From Chitinophagaceae bacterium (GTDB lineage: Bacteria > Bacteroidota > Bacteroidia > Chitinophagales > Chitinophagaceae): DNA of 64,000 nucleotides. How positions within the stretch are numbered: position 1 is the first letter of the stretch; each line of letters begins with the position of its first letter. The notes under the pieces are model-generated. The model was not told where the DNA came from, searched no databases, and saw only the letters and a program-made list of their open reading frames with translations. The position numbers and the translations under genes were made by a program. The stretch is from assembly GCA_903642275.1 (NCBI GenBank), contig CAHJWK010000002.1, positions 25,599-89,598 of the forward strand, written 5' to 3'. Shown here piece by piece: positions 36,201 through 44,762 of the stretch.

Positions 36201-36327
36201 GCCTTTGGGTATTGTTGTAGTGGGCGGAATTTTATTTTCATTGATACTAACGCTGTTTGTAATACCTGCTATGTACACGTTTATATCAGGCAAACACAAA
36301 GCGCATAAAACAGAGATTACTGAATAA
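33262..36327 (+). CDS. RND-type efflux/transport permease (HAE1/AcrB-like)
   Basis: 1021 residues of the proton-driven RND class. Seen: the N-terminal signature MNISELSLRRPVLATVMN, the porter region GANADIIESQITEPLEKQI, the TM4 proton-relay motif GLVVDDGIVVTENI with the acidic pair, FLPVIFLEGFIGRLFREFGVTLA, the TM10 Lys motif LIGLVTKNGILIVEFANQK and the final RLRPILMTSLATSLGALPIAL. All proton-path residues of the AcrB type are present, so it should be functional. No membrane-fusion protein or outer-membrane channel gene flanks it in this window, so it must use partners encoded elsewhere. Substrate unknown. Confidence 0.94.
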   Translation: MNISELSLRRPVLATVMNIMIIVFGVTGFTFLAVRDYPAIDPAVVNVSTSYTGANADIIESQITEPLEKQINGIPGIRTLTSSSTLGNSNITVEFNLGIDLEAAASDVRDKVSQAARSLPQDIDAPPVVSKADANSDPILILALQSPTKSLLELSDYGENVLQQQFQTINGVSSVGLFGQKRYAMRLWLDPDKMNTYGVSFTDLSTALNKENIDLPPGKIYGSNTELTIRTVGRLTTEQQFRDLILREDSTGIVRLSDVANVELGAEDYEQSWKYNGVNAVGLYVVPQPGANNIEIADEFNKRLADIKKSNRTDIELKVLIDNTINIRNSLSEVKETLIISFILVVLVIFIFFRNWLIAVRPLIDIPISLISTFFIMYIAGFTINVLTLLGIVLATGLVVDDGIVVTENIFRKLESGLPIRKAALEGSKEIFFAVLSTSITLAVVFLPVIFLEGFIGRLFREFGVTLACAVLISAFVSLTITPVLNVYLTGKKAGHGKFYERTEPFFKGMENGYKRLLESFMKVRWIAFIIVAICGVIIWITMGSLQSEIAPLEDHSTVRFSVTAPEGASFPFMQTITDSIANYLYDSVPERQFVFARIPGNGSSNSSMPRIGLVPPDERSRSQDQIANSLQKKLSKFNDARIFATQEQTIAVGLGSRGSLPVQYILENMDFDKLKTAIPKFLDAARQDPTFSNVDVNLKFNRPEIQLSVDRMKIKDLGLTTEDVVAAIQAAFSGGRLAYFILGSDQYEVIAQVAHTDRSEPADISRLYVRNTSGENIPLSAVVHLVESSSPTTLYHYNRYKAATISASLSEGKTIGDGIKAMQAIANKTLDESFQTALSGPSRDYAESSSNIGFAFTLALLLIYLILAAQFESFLDPFTIMFTVPLALAGALLSLWIFGQTLNIFSEIGMIMLIGLVTKNGILIVEFANQKREQGMNKFEAVVEAANQRLRPILMTSLATSLGALPIALSLGASATSRVPLGIVVVGGILFSLILTLFVIPAMYTFISGKHKAHKTEITE

Positions 36328-36347
36328 TTTTCATCAATTTATAAATT

Positions 36348-37700
36348 ATGAGAAACGTATTGTTGCTAATGTTGATACTGCTTGCTGCATGTACATCACG
36401 CACTCAAACCCAACATACAACTGTTCAAAAAAATATTTCAGATTCAGCATTGCTTGATACTGTTGAAAGAAGAACATTTAAATATTTCTGGGATGGTGCA
36501 GAACCTAATAGCGGCATGGCGGCGGAGCGCATTCACATGGATGGTGATTATCCTGACCATGACCAGTCAACCATTGCAGTAGGCGGCAGCGGCTTTGGTT
36601 GCATGGCATTGCTTGCAGGTATAAAACGTAGTTACATAACAAGGCAGCAAGGTGTGCAACGTTTTGAAAAGATTGTTTCATTTCTTGAAAAAGCAGACCG
36701 TTTCCATGGTGCATTTCCGCATTGGTTGTATGATGAGAATGGCCATGTGCATCCTTTTGGTTATGATGATAATGGTGGCGATTTAGTGGAAACCTGTTAC
36801 TTAATGCAAGGTTTGCTTTGTGTACGTCAATATTTTAAAGATGGTAATGATACGGAGAAAAAATTAACAGCCCGTATTGATGCGTTGTGGAAAGCAGTTG
36901 AGTTTGACTGGTATAGACGTGGTGGTCAAAATGTTCTGTACTGGCACTGGAGCCCTGATTATTTATGGAAGAAAAATTTTGCTGTGCAGGGTTATAATGA
37001 GTGTTTGATTTTGTACATACTTGGTGCATGTTCTCCAACACACAGTATAACAAAAGAGGTATATGATGAAGGCTGGGCACAGAACGGCGCAATTAATAAA
37101 ACAACAAATTATAAAAATGATACACTGCATTTGTTTATGCAAGGCGGGTCGCCGCATGGTGGTTCACTATTCTGGGCGCATTATTCATACTTAGGTTTAA
37201 ACCCGCATAATCTAACAGATAAGTATGCAGATTATTGGAAAGAGATGAGTACTATGGCTACAATAAATTATCAGTGGTGTGTTGATAATCCAAAAAAATT
37301 TGTTGGTTATAGTGATAGCAGCTGGGGCTTAACTGCAAGCTACTCAGTAAAAGGTTACGCAGCACACGCGCCGGATGAAGAGAATGATTTGGGTGTAATA
37401 TCACCAACAGCAGCAATCTCGTCAATTATATATACACCGCAACAATCACTCGCTGCAATCAGGCACTGGTATGAAGATGATAATTTGCGTGATAGAATTT
37501 GGGACCAATATGGTTTTTATGATGCTTTTAGTGAAAACGAAAAGTGGTATAAACCACGGTACCTTGCTATTGACCAGGGACCTGAAGTTGTAATGATTGA
37601 AAACTATAGAAGCGGTTTGCTGTGGGATTTATTTATGAGTTGTGATGAAGTGAAAGATGGTTTGAAGAAACTTGGATTTAGTTTTAATCAATCAAAGTAA
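36348..37700 (+). CDS. GH144-family (glucoamylase-like) lipoprotein
   Basis: 450 residues. Lipobox LLAAC near residue 15, so a lipoprotein. The mature chain is one Glycoamylase/GH144 domain: LLDTVERRTFKYFWDGAEPNSGMA, GGSGFGCMALLAGIKRSYIT, KADRFHGAFPHWL, YDDNGGDLVETCYLMQGLLCVRQYF, YWHWSPDY, GYNECLILYILGACSPTHSI, HYSYLGLNPHNLTD, WGLTASYSVKGY and VVMIENYRSGLLWDLF. GH144 enzymes from Chitinophaga and Bacteroides hydrolyse beta-1,2-glucans, so an endo- or exo-acting sophoro-oligosaccharide enzyme is the best guess. A second GH144 gene starts 4 bp downstream. Confidence 0.87.
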   Translation: MRNVLLLMLILLAACTSRTQTQHTTVQKNISDSALLDTVERRTFKYFWDGAEPNSGMAAERIHMDGDYPDHDQSTIAVGGSGFGCMALLAGIKRSYITRQQGVQRFEKIVSFLEKADRFHGAFPHWLYDENGHVHPFGYDDNGGDLVETCYLMQGLLCVRQYFKDGNDTEKKLTARIDALWKAVEFDWYRRGGQNVLYWHWSPDYLWKKNFAVQGYNECLILYILGACSPTHSITKEVYDEGWAQNGAINKTTNYKNDTLHLFMQGGSPHGGSLFWAHYSYLGLNPHNLTDKYADYWKEMSTMATINYQWCVDNPKKFVGYSDSSWGLTASYSVKGYAAHAPDEENDLGVISPTAAISSIIYTPQQSLAAIRHWYEDDNLRDRIWDQYGFYDAFSENEKWYKPRYLAIDQGPEVVMIENYRSGLLWDLFMSCDEVKDGLKKLGFSFNQSK

Positions 37701-37704
37701 AGGC

Positions 37705-39870
37705 ATGTATAAAATTATATGCACCCTATTTGTTTTGAGTTGCCTGCAATCAAATGCACAAAGGCTTTTGTATGATAAGCAGTTCTTTGTAAACAGTAAA
37801 ATAAATGGCAACTATTTTTATTCTGATGCAAACTATCAATCACCTTCATGGATAAAAAATATTAATCACAAATTACCTGTTGATGATAAACTTTTTTTTA
37901 CACCAGGCAATAGTTTACAGCTTGATTATATTGCTGCTAACAAAGGTGAATGGAATGCAGCTATAATTTATCATGATATGCGTGGTGTTGATGCATTCAC
38001 CAATGCAACACAATTAGTATTCTGGTTATACATTCAGACCAATACAGATAAAAATTCGCTGCCATTAATTGCGCTTGCAGAAGACAGCAATAATATTTCA
38101 CCATACTTACCAATTCAACATTATATAAGTAATTATGAAACTAACAAATGGATAAAGATTTCTATTCCTTTAAAAGATTTTGGTAATAAGATTTTGTCTA
38201 ATGTTGTCAATCAAATTAAATTCAAACAACAAATTGCGGACAGTAAAGAACATAATCTATACATTGACCAGGTTGAATTGTTACCTGAAGTAAATATTGG
38301 TAATCATCTTTCACCACCAATAATAACGAATGCTGCAGCATACGAAAAGCACGTTGATATAACCTGGAAACCTGTAACCGATTCATCAATTAAATATATT
38401 AAAGTCTATCGCTCAGACGATGGCAGAAATTTTTTTCCTGTGGGTATCCAATCAACATGGATAAACCGGTACGCTGATTTTACAGACACAACCGGCTCAA
38501 CATTTTATTATAAAATTTCTTATTTAGATGATGATTATAATGAATCATCTTCTTCCAATATTGCCTCGGCTGCAACTCATACAATGAGCGATTCTGCATT
38601 GCTTGATATGGTGCAGGAAGCTAACTTTCAATATTATTGGGAAGGGGCTGAAAGCAACAGCGGGCTTGCATTAGAAGATATTCCCGGCCGTCATCACATG
38701 ATTGCTGCTGGCGCTTCAGGTTTTGGAATGATGGCTTTAATTGCAGGTACAGAAAGGAATTTTATCACACATCAGCAATTGGTTGACCGCTTTGATAATA
38801 TTACTTCATTTCTTATGAAAGCAGAAAAATTTCATGGTGCATTTCCGCATTTTATAAATGGTGAAACAGGTAAGGTTGTTCCTTTTTTTGGTGATCGTGA
38901 TGATGGTGGAGATTTGGTAGAAACAGCTTTTTTAATGCAGGGTTTATTATGTGCACGGCAGTATTTCAATGCAAATAATTCAGCAGAAGAAACAATCAGA
39001 AATCGCATTGATACTTTGTGGAAAGGTGTTGAATGGGATTGGTACAAACAAACGCCTGACAGTAAGTTTTTATACTGGCACTGGAGCCCGGATAAAGCGT
39101 GGGTAATTAATCATAAATTAATTGGCTGGAATGAAACGATGATTACTTATATACTTGGCATTTGTTCTCCAACACATTCCATCACTGCTTCCATGTATTA
39201 TTCAGGCTGGGCAAGTCAAAGCGATTATGCAGCCTATTATCGTGAAGGATGGAGTAATGTAAAAGATGGTAATCATTATACAAATGGTAATACATATTTT
39301 GGTGTGCCTTTAAAGGTTGGTGTTTCAAACGGCGGCCCATTGTTCTTTACGCATTATTCTTTTATGGGACTCAATCCGCATGATACGAAAGATGCTTACA
39401 CAGATTATTTTTCCAACAATAAAAACATTGCAACCATAAATTATAGATACTGTATTTCAAATCCGAAAAAACATAAAGGTTATGGTGCTAATGCTTGGGG
39501 ATTAACAGCAAGTGATGGCTTGTACGATTATTCTGCAGATGCACCAACTATGGATGCTGACCATGGAAAGATAACGCCGACCGGTGCATTATCATCCTTC
39601 CCTTATTTGCCGGATGAAGCGATGGCTGCATTAAAAAATTATTACCGCAATTATGGAAAATTTTTGTGGGGCGCTTATGGGTTTTACGATGCATTTAATT
39701 TAGATGAAAACTGGTGTTCAGGGTTGTATATGGGTTTAAACCAGGCACCTATTATTGTGATGATTGAAAATTACAGAAGCGGGTTGCTATGGAATCTCTT
39801 TATGCAGAATGATGATATAAAAAATGGATTACAAAAATTGAGTGAAGAAAAACCTGTTGCAGATAAATAA
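37705..39870 (+). CDS. GH144-family enzyme with N-terminal carbohydrate-binding-like and Fn3 domains
   Basis: About 721 residues from ATG 37705; an upstream in-frame ATG at 37672 overlaps the previous gene and lacks the signal peptide. The signal peptide (IICTLFVLSCLQSNAQ) is followed by a beta-sandwich-like region (about 20-205: PSWIKNINHKLPVDDKLFF, TQLVFWLYIQTNTDK, WIKISIPLKDFG). An Fn3 module comes next (about 210-300, PPIITNAAAYEKHVDITWKP, KVYRSDDGRNFF). The GH144 catalytic domain (from about 305: LLDMVQEANFQYYWEGAESNSGLAL, DRDDGGDLVETAFLMQGLLC, YWHWSPDKAW, WGLTASDGLYDY, MIENYRSGLLWNLF) is paralogous to the preceding gene. The 4-bp spacing indicates an operon; the pair could act on beta-1,2-glucan. 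Confidence 0.87.
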   Translation: MYKIICTLFVLSCLQSNAQRLLYDKQFFVNSKINGNYFYSDANYQSPSWIKNINHKLPVDDKLFFTPGNSLQLDYIAANKGEWNAAIIYHDMRGVDAFTNATQLVFWLYIQTNTDKNSLPLIALAEDSNNISPYLPIQHYISNYETNKWIKISIPLKDFGNKILSNVVNQIKFKQQIADSKEHNLYIDQVELLPEVNIGNHLSPPIITNAAAYEKHVDITWKPVTDSSIKYIKVYRSDDGRNFFPVGIQSTWINRYADFTDTTGSTFYYKISYLDDDYNESSSSNIASAATHTMSDSALLDMVQEANFQYYWEGAESNSGLALEDIPGRHHMIAAGASGFGMMALIAGTERNFITHQQLVDRFDNITSFLMKAEKFHGAFPHFINGETGKVVPFFGDRDDGGDLVETAFLMQGLLCARQYFNANNSAEETIRNRIDTLWKGVEWDWYKQTPDSKFLYWHWSPDKAWVINHKLIGWNETMITYILGICSPTHSITASMYYSGWASQSDYAAYYREGWSNVKDGNHYTNGNTYFGVPLKVGVSNGGPLFFTHYSFMGLNPHDTKDAYTDYFSNNKNIATINYRYCISNPKKHKGYGANAWGLTASDGLYDYSADAPTMDADHGKITPTGALSSFPYLPDEAMAALKNYYRNYGKFLWGAYGFYDAFNLDENWCSGLYMGLNQAPIIVMIENYRSGLLWNLFMQNDDIKNGLQKLSEEKPVADK

Positions 39871-39906
39871 TTTTCCTGGTAAATAGCAGTAGATTAGCAT
39901 GCTTGC

Positions 39907-41910
39907 ATGAATTGTTGCCTAAAATATTTTTTAGTATTAATTATTTCACTAACAAATGCTTCAATTATATCAGCTCAGTTTGGAGACCCGATATATATTC
40001 AAACGTTTGGCGAAGGCAATATTGATCCTAACACAATTGGTCCGCAATTAAACAGCAGTATTAAAACAGATTTTACTTACAGCAATGCTTTATGCCCGCC
40101 AGCTGGCAGCTATACGCTTGTAAGAAGAATGAATATAAAAGGATGTTTCAATGGAGAATGGATAGATCTTTCACAAGATCACAGCCCAAGCGATTACGGT
40201 TATTTCATGTTGATTAACAATACAACCGAACCGGGCAACATGCTTGTTTATCAAGATACAACTTCTAAAAAAAATTTGTGTAGCAGCAGCATTTATAATT
40301 TTTCTGTAGCCATTATTAATACAGATACGCCTTCGAATGATTGCCTCTTTCCTAATTTTCCTTCGTTCGAATTGAGGTTAGAAGATGATGCAGGAAACCT
40401 GCTAAACAAGGATACAACCCAGGGTATTCAATATGCTGAGCCACCACCAACTGGCTATAAGTTCAGCACATATGGGTTTAATTTCACCATACCCGATAAT
40501 GTTAACCGGATTATTATAAAAATAACCTTATTACATGAGGGATATAATTGTGGCGAAGACTTTGCCATTGACGATGTTGTTATTACACCCTACGGGCCAA
40601 AAGCACAGGTAAATTTTATAAATGAAGATCAAAGCACAATTGTAAAAAGTGTTTGTTATAAGGAGAATAAAACAATTTCAATGTCTGGTTCAATAGGTGC
40701 TTATTATTTGAATCCTGCATTGCAATGGCAACAAAGTAGTGACAGCGGTTTAACATGGACGGATATTCCTGGTGCAACAGGTAATATTTATTCTTCAATA
40801 TTTTCAAAGCCTGACACCTTTTTATTTCGATTATCAGGCGCAGATATTTCAAACATTAATAATCCGAATTGCAGGGTAACGTCAAATAACATAAAAGTAG
40901 AAGTAAACGGACCACCTAAAAATTTCATCATCACTAATAATTCTCCTGTCTGCACCGGACAAGATCTGCAGTTTAATGCAGAAGGCGGAGCTGGTTATAT
41001 ATGGAACGGACCAAACAATTTTTATGATAACATTCAATTACCACATATACCAAATGTTGTACTTGAAGATAGTGGAACATATTATGTGCAGGTAACATCG
41101 TTAGGCGGATGCACTGCAAATACTACAACGCATGTGAAAATAAATGGCGTTGATGTTATTGCCGGGCCTGATACTTCCATTTGCAACGGTAATTCGGTTA
41201 TGTTGCATGCAAGTGCCGGAACAAGTTATTCATGGTCGCCAATAGAAGGCTTATCAAACAACACTATTCAAAATCCAAAAGCAAATCCAACTTTAACTAC
41301 AACCTATATTGTTAATGCAACAAGTGCAGATGGCTGCAGCGATACTGCAAAAGCAACAATAAAAGTTGTTGGTAATATTCCGGTTAAAGCAAATTTCTCC
41401 AACACACAATTTTTATGCAAACCTTCTGATACAGCAACTTTCACAGATATAAGTACCGGCGATATTTCAAGCTGGCAATGGAATTTTGGAAACGGCCAAA
41501 CAAGCACCGTTCAAAAACACTGTGGTTAATTATATTCTTTCAGACAATACAACAACCTATACTGTTTCTTTAAACGTTACTGACAGTGCGGGTTGTAAAG
41601 ATTCGGCGTATCATATATTAAAGGTTGAAAGAAACTGTTACATTGCTGTGCCATCTGCATTTACACCAAATGGTGATGGGCTCAACGATTATTTGTATCC
41701 CATAAATGCATACAAAACAACTAACCTTATTTTTCGTGTTTATAATCGTTTTGGTGAATTAGTTTTGAAACAAAGGACTGGACGAAAAAATGGGACGGTA
41801 CAAAAAATAGTATGCATCAACCAACCGGCACATATATATGGATTCTTGATTATACAGATGCGAATAAGAAAAAAGTTTCACTTCGCGGAACAACAGTTTT
41901 AATACGATGA
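39907..41910 (+). pseudogene. Type-B T9SS cargo/adhesin with two compensating frameshifts
   Basis: The N-terminal frame (39907-41529) has a signal peptide (VLIISLTNASIISAQ), Asn/Thr-rich beta modules, an Ig-like block around VCTGQDLQFNAEGGAGYIWNG, and a PKD-like block KANFSNTQFLCKPSDTATF then SSWQWNFGNG. It stops just after an A-run at 41513-41517. Deleting one A there restores TVQNTVVNYILSDNTTTYTVSLNVTDS. A second shift at a T-run (41763-41766) is needed to reach the ending DWTKKWDGT, TGTYIWILDY and KVSLRGTTVLIR, the usual gliding-motility/T9SS type-B C-terminal domain with preceding VPSAFTPNGDGLNDYLYP. With both shifts the protein is complete to 41908-41910. Both lesions are in homopolymers, so assembly error is a real alternative to a true pseudogene. 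Confidence 0.85.
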
Positions 41911-41964
41911 TTAAATTATTGTTTTACGATTTATGAGATACTTAATCTATAGAAACTAAATTGT

Positions 41965-42600
41965 TTATTTATTCGGCTGAGGTGTATAACGCAGGTAAGG
42001 TTTTACTACGTTCAAACCTTTAGGAAATTTTTCTTTGGCTGCTTCAGTTGAAACGGCAGGCACAACAATAACATCTTCACCTTCTTTCCAATCTGCAGGT
42101 GTTGCCACGCTATAATTAGCAGTAAGCTGCAAGCTGTCTAATACACGCAATACTTCATGAAAATTTCTGCCGGTGCTTGCAGGATACGTTATCATCAACT
42201 TAACTTTTTTATCAGGCCCAATAATAAACAAAGAACGAACGGTAAAAGTTTCAGATGCATTGGGATGAATCATGCCATAAGCATTGGCTATACTTTTATC
42301 TTCATCTGCAATAAGCGGAAAACTCACAGTTACTTTTTGCGTTTCATTAATATCATTAATCCAGCCGGCATGTTTATCCAGCTTATCAACACTTAACGCC
42401 AGTACTTTTGTATTACGATTTGCAAATTCTTCCTGCAACAAAGCGGTTTTACCAAGTTCAGTTGTACAAACCGGTGTGTAATCTGCAGGATGTGAAAACA
42501 AAATTCCCCAGCCGTTACCAAGGTATTCGTAAAAATCAATTTCACCAACCGATGTTTTTGCTTTAAAGTCTGGAGCAATATCTCCCAGGCGTAAACTCAT
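41965..42600 (-). CDS. Peroxiredoxin (AhpC/TSA family, Prx6-like)
   Basis: 211-residue thiol peroxidase reducing H2O2 and organic peroxides. Seen: LRLGDIAPDFKAKTSVG, the peroxidatic-Cys motif HPADYTPVCTTELGKTA (Cys about residue 45), LALSVDKLDKHAGWI, FPLIADEDKSIANAYGM, and the C-terminal extension LRVLDSLQLTANYSVATPADWKEGEDVIVVPAVS, which is the Prx6/1-Cys layout. No second resolving Cys is visible. Monocistronic, convergent with the T9SS gene. Confidence 0.95.
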   Translation of the reverse strand: MSLRLGDIAPDFKAKTSVGEIDFYEYLGNGWGILFSHPADYTPVCTTELGKTALLQEEFANRNTKVLALSVDKLDKHAGWINDINETQKVTVSFPLIADEDKSIANAYGMIHPNASETFTVRSLFIIGPDKKVKLMITYPASTGRNFHEVLRVLDSLQLTANYSVATPADWKEGEDVIVVPAVSTEAAKEKFPKGLNVVKPYLRYTPQPNK

Positions 42601-42654
42601 AATTTTTTTTTAAGTGCGTGAAGATACAATCCTATCAAATTGGTAGGAGTTAAT

Positions 42655-42892
42655 TTATTCTTCTTTTCTTTTCACTATAAGATACCAATCGCTTTCAAGT
42701 GGCAGATATCCAAATTCATAACAATAAAAATAGGCGCTGCCTTTTTTGGTGGTATATGTATGCGATGTATTTAAAAGAAAAACCTTCATGTATCAACTTT
42801 TCTTTTTTCGTTTTTATTGTCTCATTTTCAGGTGATAAAAGTGCCTCAAGAATACGGCGGTTTTTGCTTAAAGCATTATTGATGTTACGCAT
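42655..42892 (-). pseudogene. Small frameshifted gene (about 79 residues when corrected)
   Basis: On the - strand a frame starts at 42890-42892 with ATG (RNINNALSKNRRILEALLSPE, KTKKEKLIHEGFSF). After the AAATAC that follows it a different frame takes over: HTYTTKKGSAYFYCYEFGYL, PLESDWYLIVKRKEE, stop at 42655-42657. The total is 238 bases, one more than a multiple of three, so a single inserted base explains it. Both halves look protein-like (the second is Tyr/aromatic-rich). I do not recognise the family. Could be a true pseudogene or an assembly error. Confidence 0.6.
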
Positions 42893-43222
42893 GTAATTGT
42901 TAGTATTCGCTTTAAGCTGGTCGTTATAATTATTACGGCAATAATCGTCAACTTAGGTTTTGTTCTTTAAAGTTTCCTACCATACTGGTCTTGTGAGAGT
43001 TTTTAATGCTTAGTGTAAACAAGTATATTATTGCCTTATAAAGATAAAGCTTTTCAGTTGCAACCGTTTACAAACGCATACATGAATATATAAACGAATA
43101 AAAACCGCTGCGGCTTTCTGGCAACTGCATCTTTGTTATGTCATTGGCAAGGCGCCGCCGGTGATTGAAATAATAAATTTAAAAAACCAGTTCCGTTCGT
43201 TGGGGAACACAAAAAATGTATC
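42893..43222. other. 330-bp non-coding region upstream of ssb
   Basis: No gene supported. From about 43100 the composition becomes GC-rich with CCGCTGCGGC and CTTTGTTATGTCATTGGCAA, then GGCGCCGCCGG, and then a run of A/T before the ssb start. The GC-rich patch can form short hairpins and may be a leader or regulatory region. Confidence 0.4.
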
Positions 43223-43600
43223 ATGTACGCACTAAAAAACAAAGTCCAGTTAATTGGAAATCTCGGTAATAATCCTGAAATACGCACAACAGAAGCAGGC
43301 AAGAAAATGGCACGCTTCAGTATTGCTACTAATGAAAGTTATCGTTCCTCAAAAGGTGAGAAGGTTGTAGAAACACAATGGCACAACCTTATTGCTTGGG
43401 GCAAGTTAGCAGATATTGCAGAGCAATATTTATCAAAGGGCAGCGAGGTTGCCATTGAAGGAAAACTTATAAACCGTAACTATACAGATAAAAACGGTAC
43501 TAAGCATTACTTAACACAAGTTCAGGTAAATGAAGTTTTAATGCTGGGCGATAAAAAACAAAAATCTAATAATCAATTATACAATGTGGCTTTAAACTAA
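43223..43600 (+). CDS. ssb: Single-stranded DNA-binding protein (short)
   Basis: 125 residues with the SSB OB-fold order: LKNKVQLIGNLGNNPEIRTTEAGKK near the N-terminus, MARFSIATNESYR, ETQWHNLIAWGKLADIAEQYLSKGSEVAIEGKL and NRNYTDKNGTKHYLTQVQVNEVLML. The protein ends in KKQKSNNQLYNVALN, with no acidic DDDIPF-type tip that normally recruits partner proteins. Such short SSBs are often second copies carried on mobile or accessory DNA. It lies upstream of an S24-type repressor gene. Confidence 0.93.
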   Translation: MYALKNKVQLIGNLGNNPEIRTTEAGKKMARFSIATNESYRSSKGEKVVETQWHNLIAWGKLADIAEQYLSKGSEVAIEGKLINRNYTDKNGTKHYLTQVQVNEVLMLGDKKQKSNNQLYNVALN

Positions 43601-43610
43601 GCTACATTGT
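43581..43610. repeat. Imperfect hairpin across the ssb stop codon
   Basis: ACAATGTGGCTTTA, then AAC, then TAAGCTACATTGT pair with one mismatch and one bulge. It covers the stop region and could be a weak terminator, though it has no T-tract on the + strand. It may also be regulatory. Confidence 0.5.
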
Positions 43611-43840
43611 ATAATAAATTTCCGTCATTGTGACCAAATTGCAAAATTTACATATAAATTTGAATTCGCTATTTATTAAAACTAATTGTCAAACTAACAT
43701 GCAGAGACAGAAGGCAAAGTTTGATGCCCTGGCAAAGCACCAGTTATAAGAACGCTGACGTACTAATGCAAGTTTTTTATGAAAACTAATACTCTTCTTA
43801 TCCTTTAATCTCTGTTTCTGCTCCTTATTATTTAGTGATA

Positions 43841-43864
43841 AAATTTACAGCTCGCTGTAAATTT
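43841..43864. promoter_or_regulatory. Perfect palindrome upstream of the XRE/S24 repressor (operator candidate)
   Basis: AAATTTACAGC (43841-43851), spacer TC, GCTGTAAATTT (43854-43864): 11-bp perfect arms 50 bp before the repressor ATG. A second, weaker pair (AACTAA...TTAGTAA) lies at 43874-43891. The rest of the 313-bp gap between ssb and the repressor holds only a 16-codon frame (43700) that I do not call. Confidence 0.65.
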
Positions 43865-43913
43865 ATTTTTTATAACTAAAATAATTAGTAATTTGCGGCT
43901 AAATCACTTAGTT

Positions 43914-44669
43914 ATGAGTTTTGCTGGTAAAAATTTTAAACATCTGCGTAAACTGCGTGGGTGGACGCAAGAAGAGTTTGCACATAAATTAAAAATCAAA
44001 CGTTCTTTGGTAGGTGCTTATGAAGAAGAACGTGCTGAACCAAGACTTGATGTGCTTGAAAATCTTTGCAGCATATTTAAATTAAGTCTTGATGAATTGC
44101 TACTTAAAGATTTAACTACTTCAAAAAAAGGCGGCAATTATATTGATAAACGCAGGCAGTTAAAATTGCAGGGTGATATAAATGAAATTCAGTTTGTACC
44201 AGTAAAAGCAGCAGCAGGTTATTTGGCCGGTTATGCCGATCCTGATTTTGTAGATGAACTGAACACTTTTACTTTACCAATGCTTGCACCTGGTGAATAC
44301 CGTGCTTTTGAAATAATAGGAGACAGCATGTTACCTACGCCAAGCGGCAGTATTATTGTTGGCGAAAGGGTAGAAGCTATGGATGATATTAAAGTGAACA
44401 ACACTTATGTAGTAGTTTCAAAAAGTGAAGGCATTGTTTATAAGCGCATCATGAAAAACAACCGCTATAAAAACAAACTTACATTAATCAGCGATAACCC
44501 ACAATATGAACCTTATCACGTAAATCCTGATGATATTCTGGAAGTTTGGAAGGCGCAGATGGTAATTACAAAAGCTAATACGCAACAAAGATGGGATGTT
44601 AACCAACTTGCCGGCCTTGTAAATAATTTACAGGACCAGGTAAGCAATTTAAAAAGGAAAATGAACTAA
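43914..44669 (+). CDS. XRE-family repressor with S24 (LexA/CI-like) domain
   Basis: About 251 residues from ATG 43914; an upstream in-frame start at 43893 is less likely. The N-terminal helix-turn-helix is LRKLRGWTQEEFAHKLKIKRS (about residues 10-30). The C-terminal S24 domain shows a serine in EIIGDSMLPTPSGSIIVGERV and a lysine in VSKSEGIVYKRIM, the Ser-Lys dyad used for self-cleavage or latent proteolysis. An Ala-Gly in VKAAAGYLAGYADP lies in the usual cleavage-site region. The LEVWKAQMVITKANT region ends the fold, followed by a coiled-coil-like tail (LVNNLQDQVSNLKRKMN). Probably DNA-damage- or stress-responsive; target genes unknown. A perfect palindrome sits just upstream. Confidence 0.9.
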   Translation: MSFAGKNFKHLRKLRGWTQEEFAHKLKIKRSLVGAYEEERAEPRLDVLENLCSIFKLSLDELLLKDLTTSKKGGNYIDKRRQLKLQGDINEIQFVPVKAAAGYLAGYADPDFVDELNTFTLPMLAPGEYRAFEIIGDSMLPTPSGSIIVGERVEAMDDIKVNNTYVVVSKSEGIVYKRIMKNNRYKNKLTLISDNPQYEPYHVNPDDILEVWKAQMVITKANTQQRWDVNQLAGLVNNLQDQVSNLKRKMN

Positions 44670-44762
44670 AATATTTATTCAATTGCAGGCTTTCAGCAAG
44701 TATATACTCACCTAAACACTTAGAGTAATTATCTGCTGAATAATTGCAATAACTCTTCATTT

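Noticed and set aside
43100..43222. Riboswitch or structured RNA upstream of ssb
   Set aside because: GC-rich hairpins are possible but I could not match any known riboswitch, and the downstream gene gives no metabolite clue. Kept only as an unexplained leader.
43700..43750. 16-codon frame (MQRQKAKFDALAKHQL) between ssb and the repressor
   Set aside because: Too short and without homology or a clear ribosome site; could be a leader peptide but unsupported.
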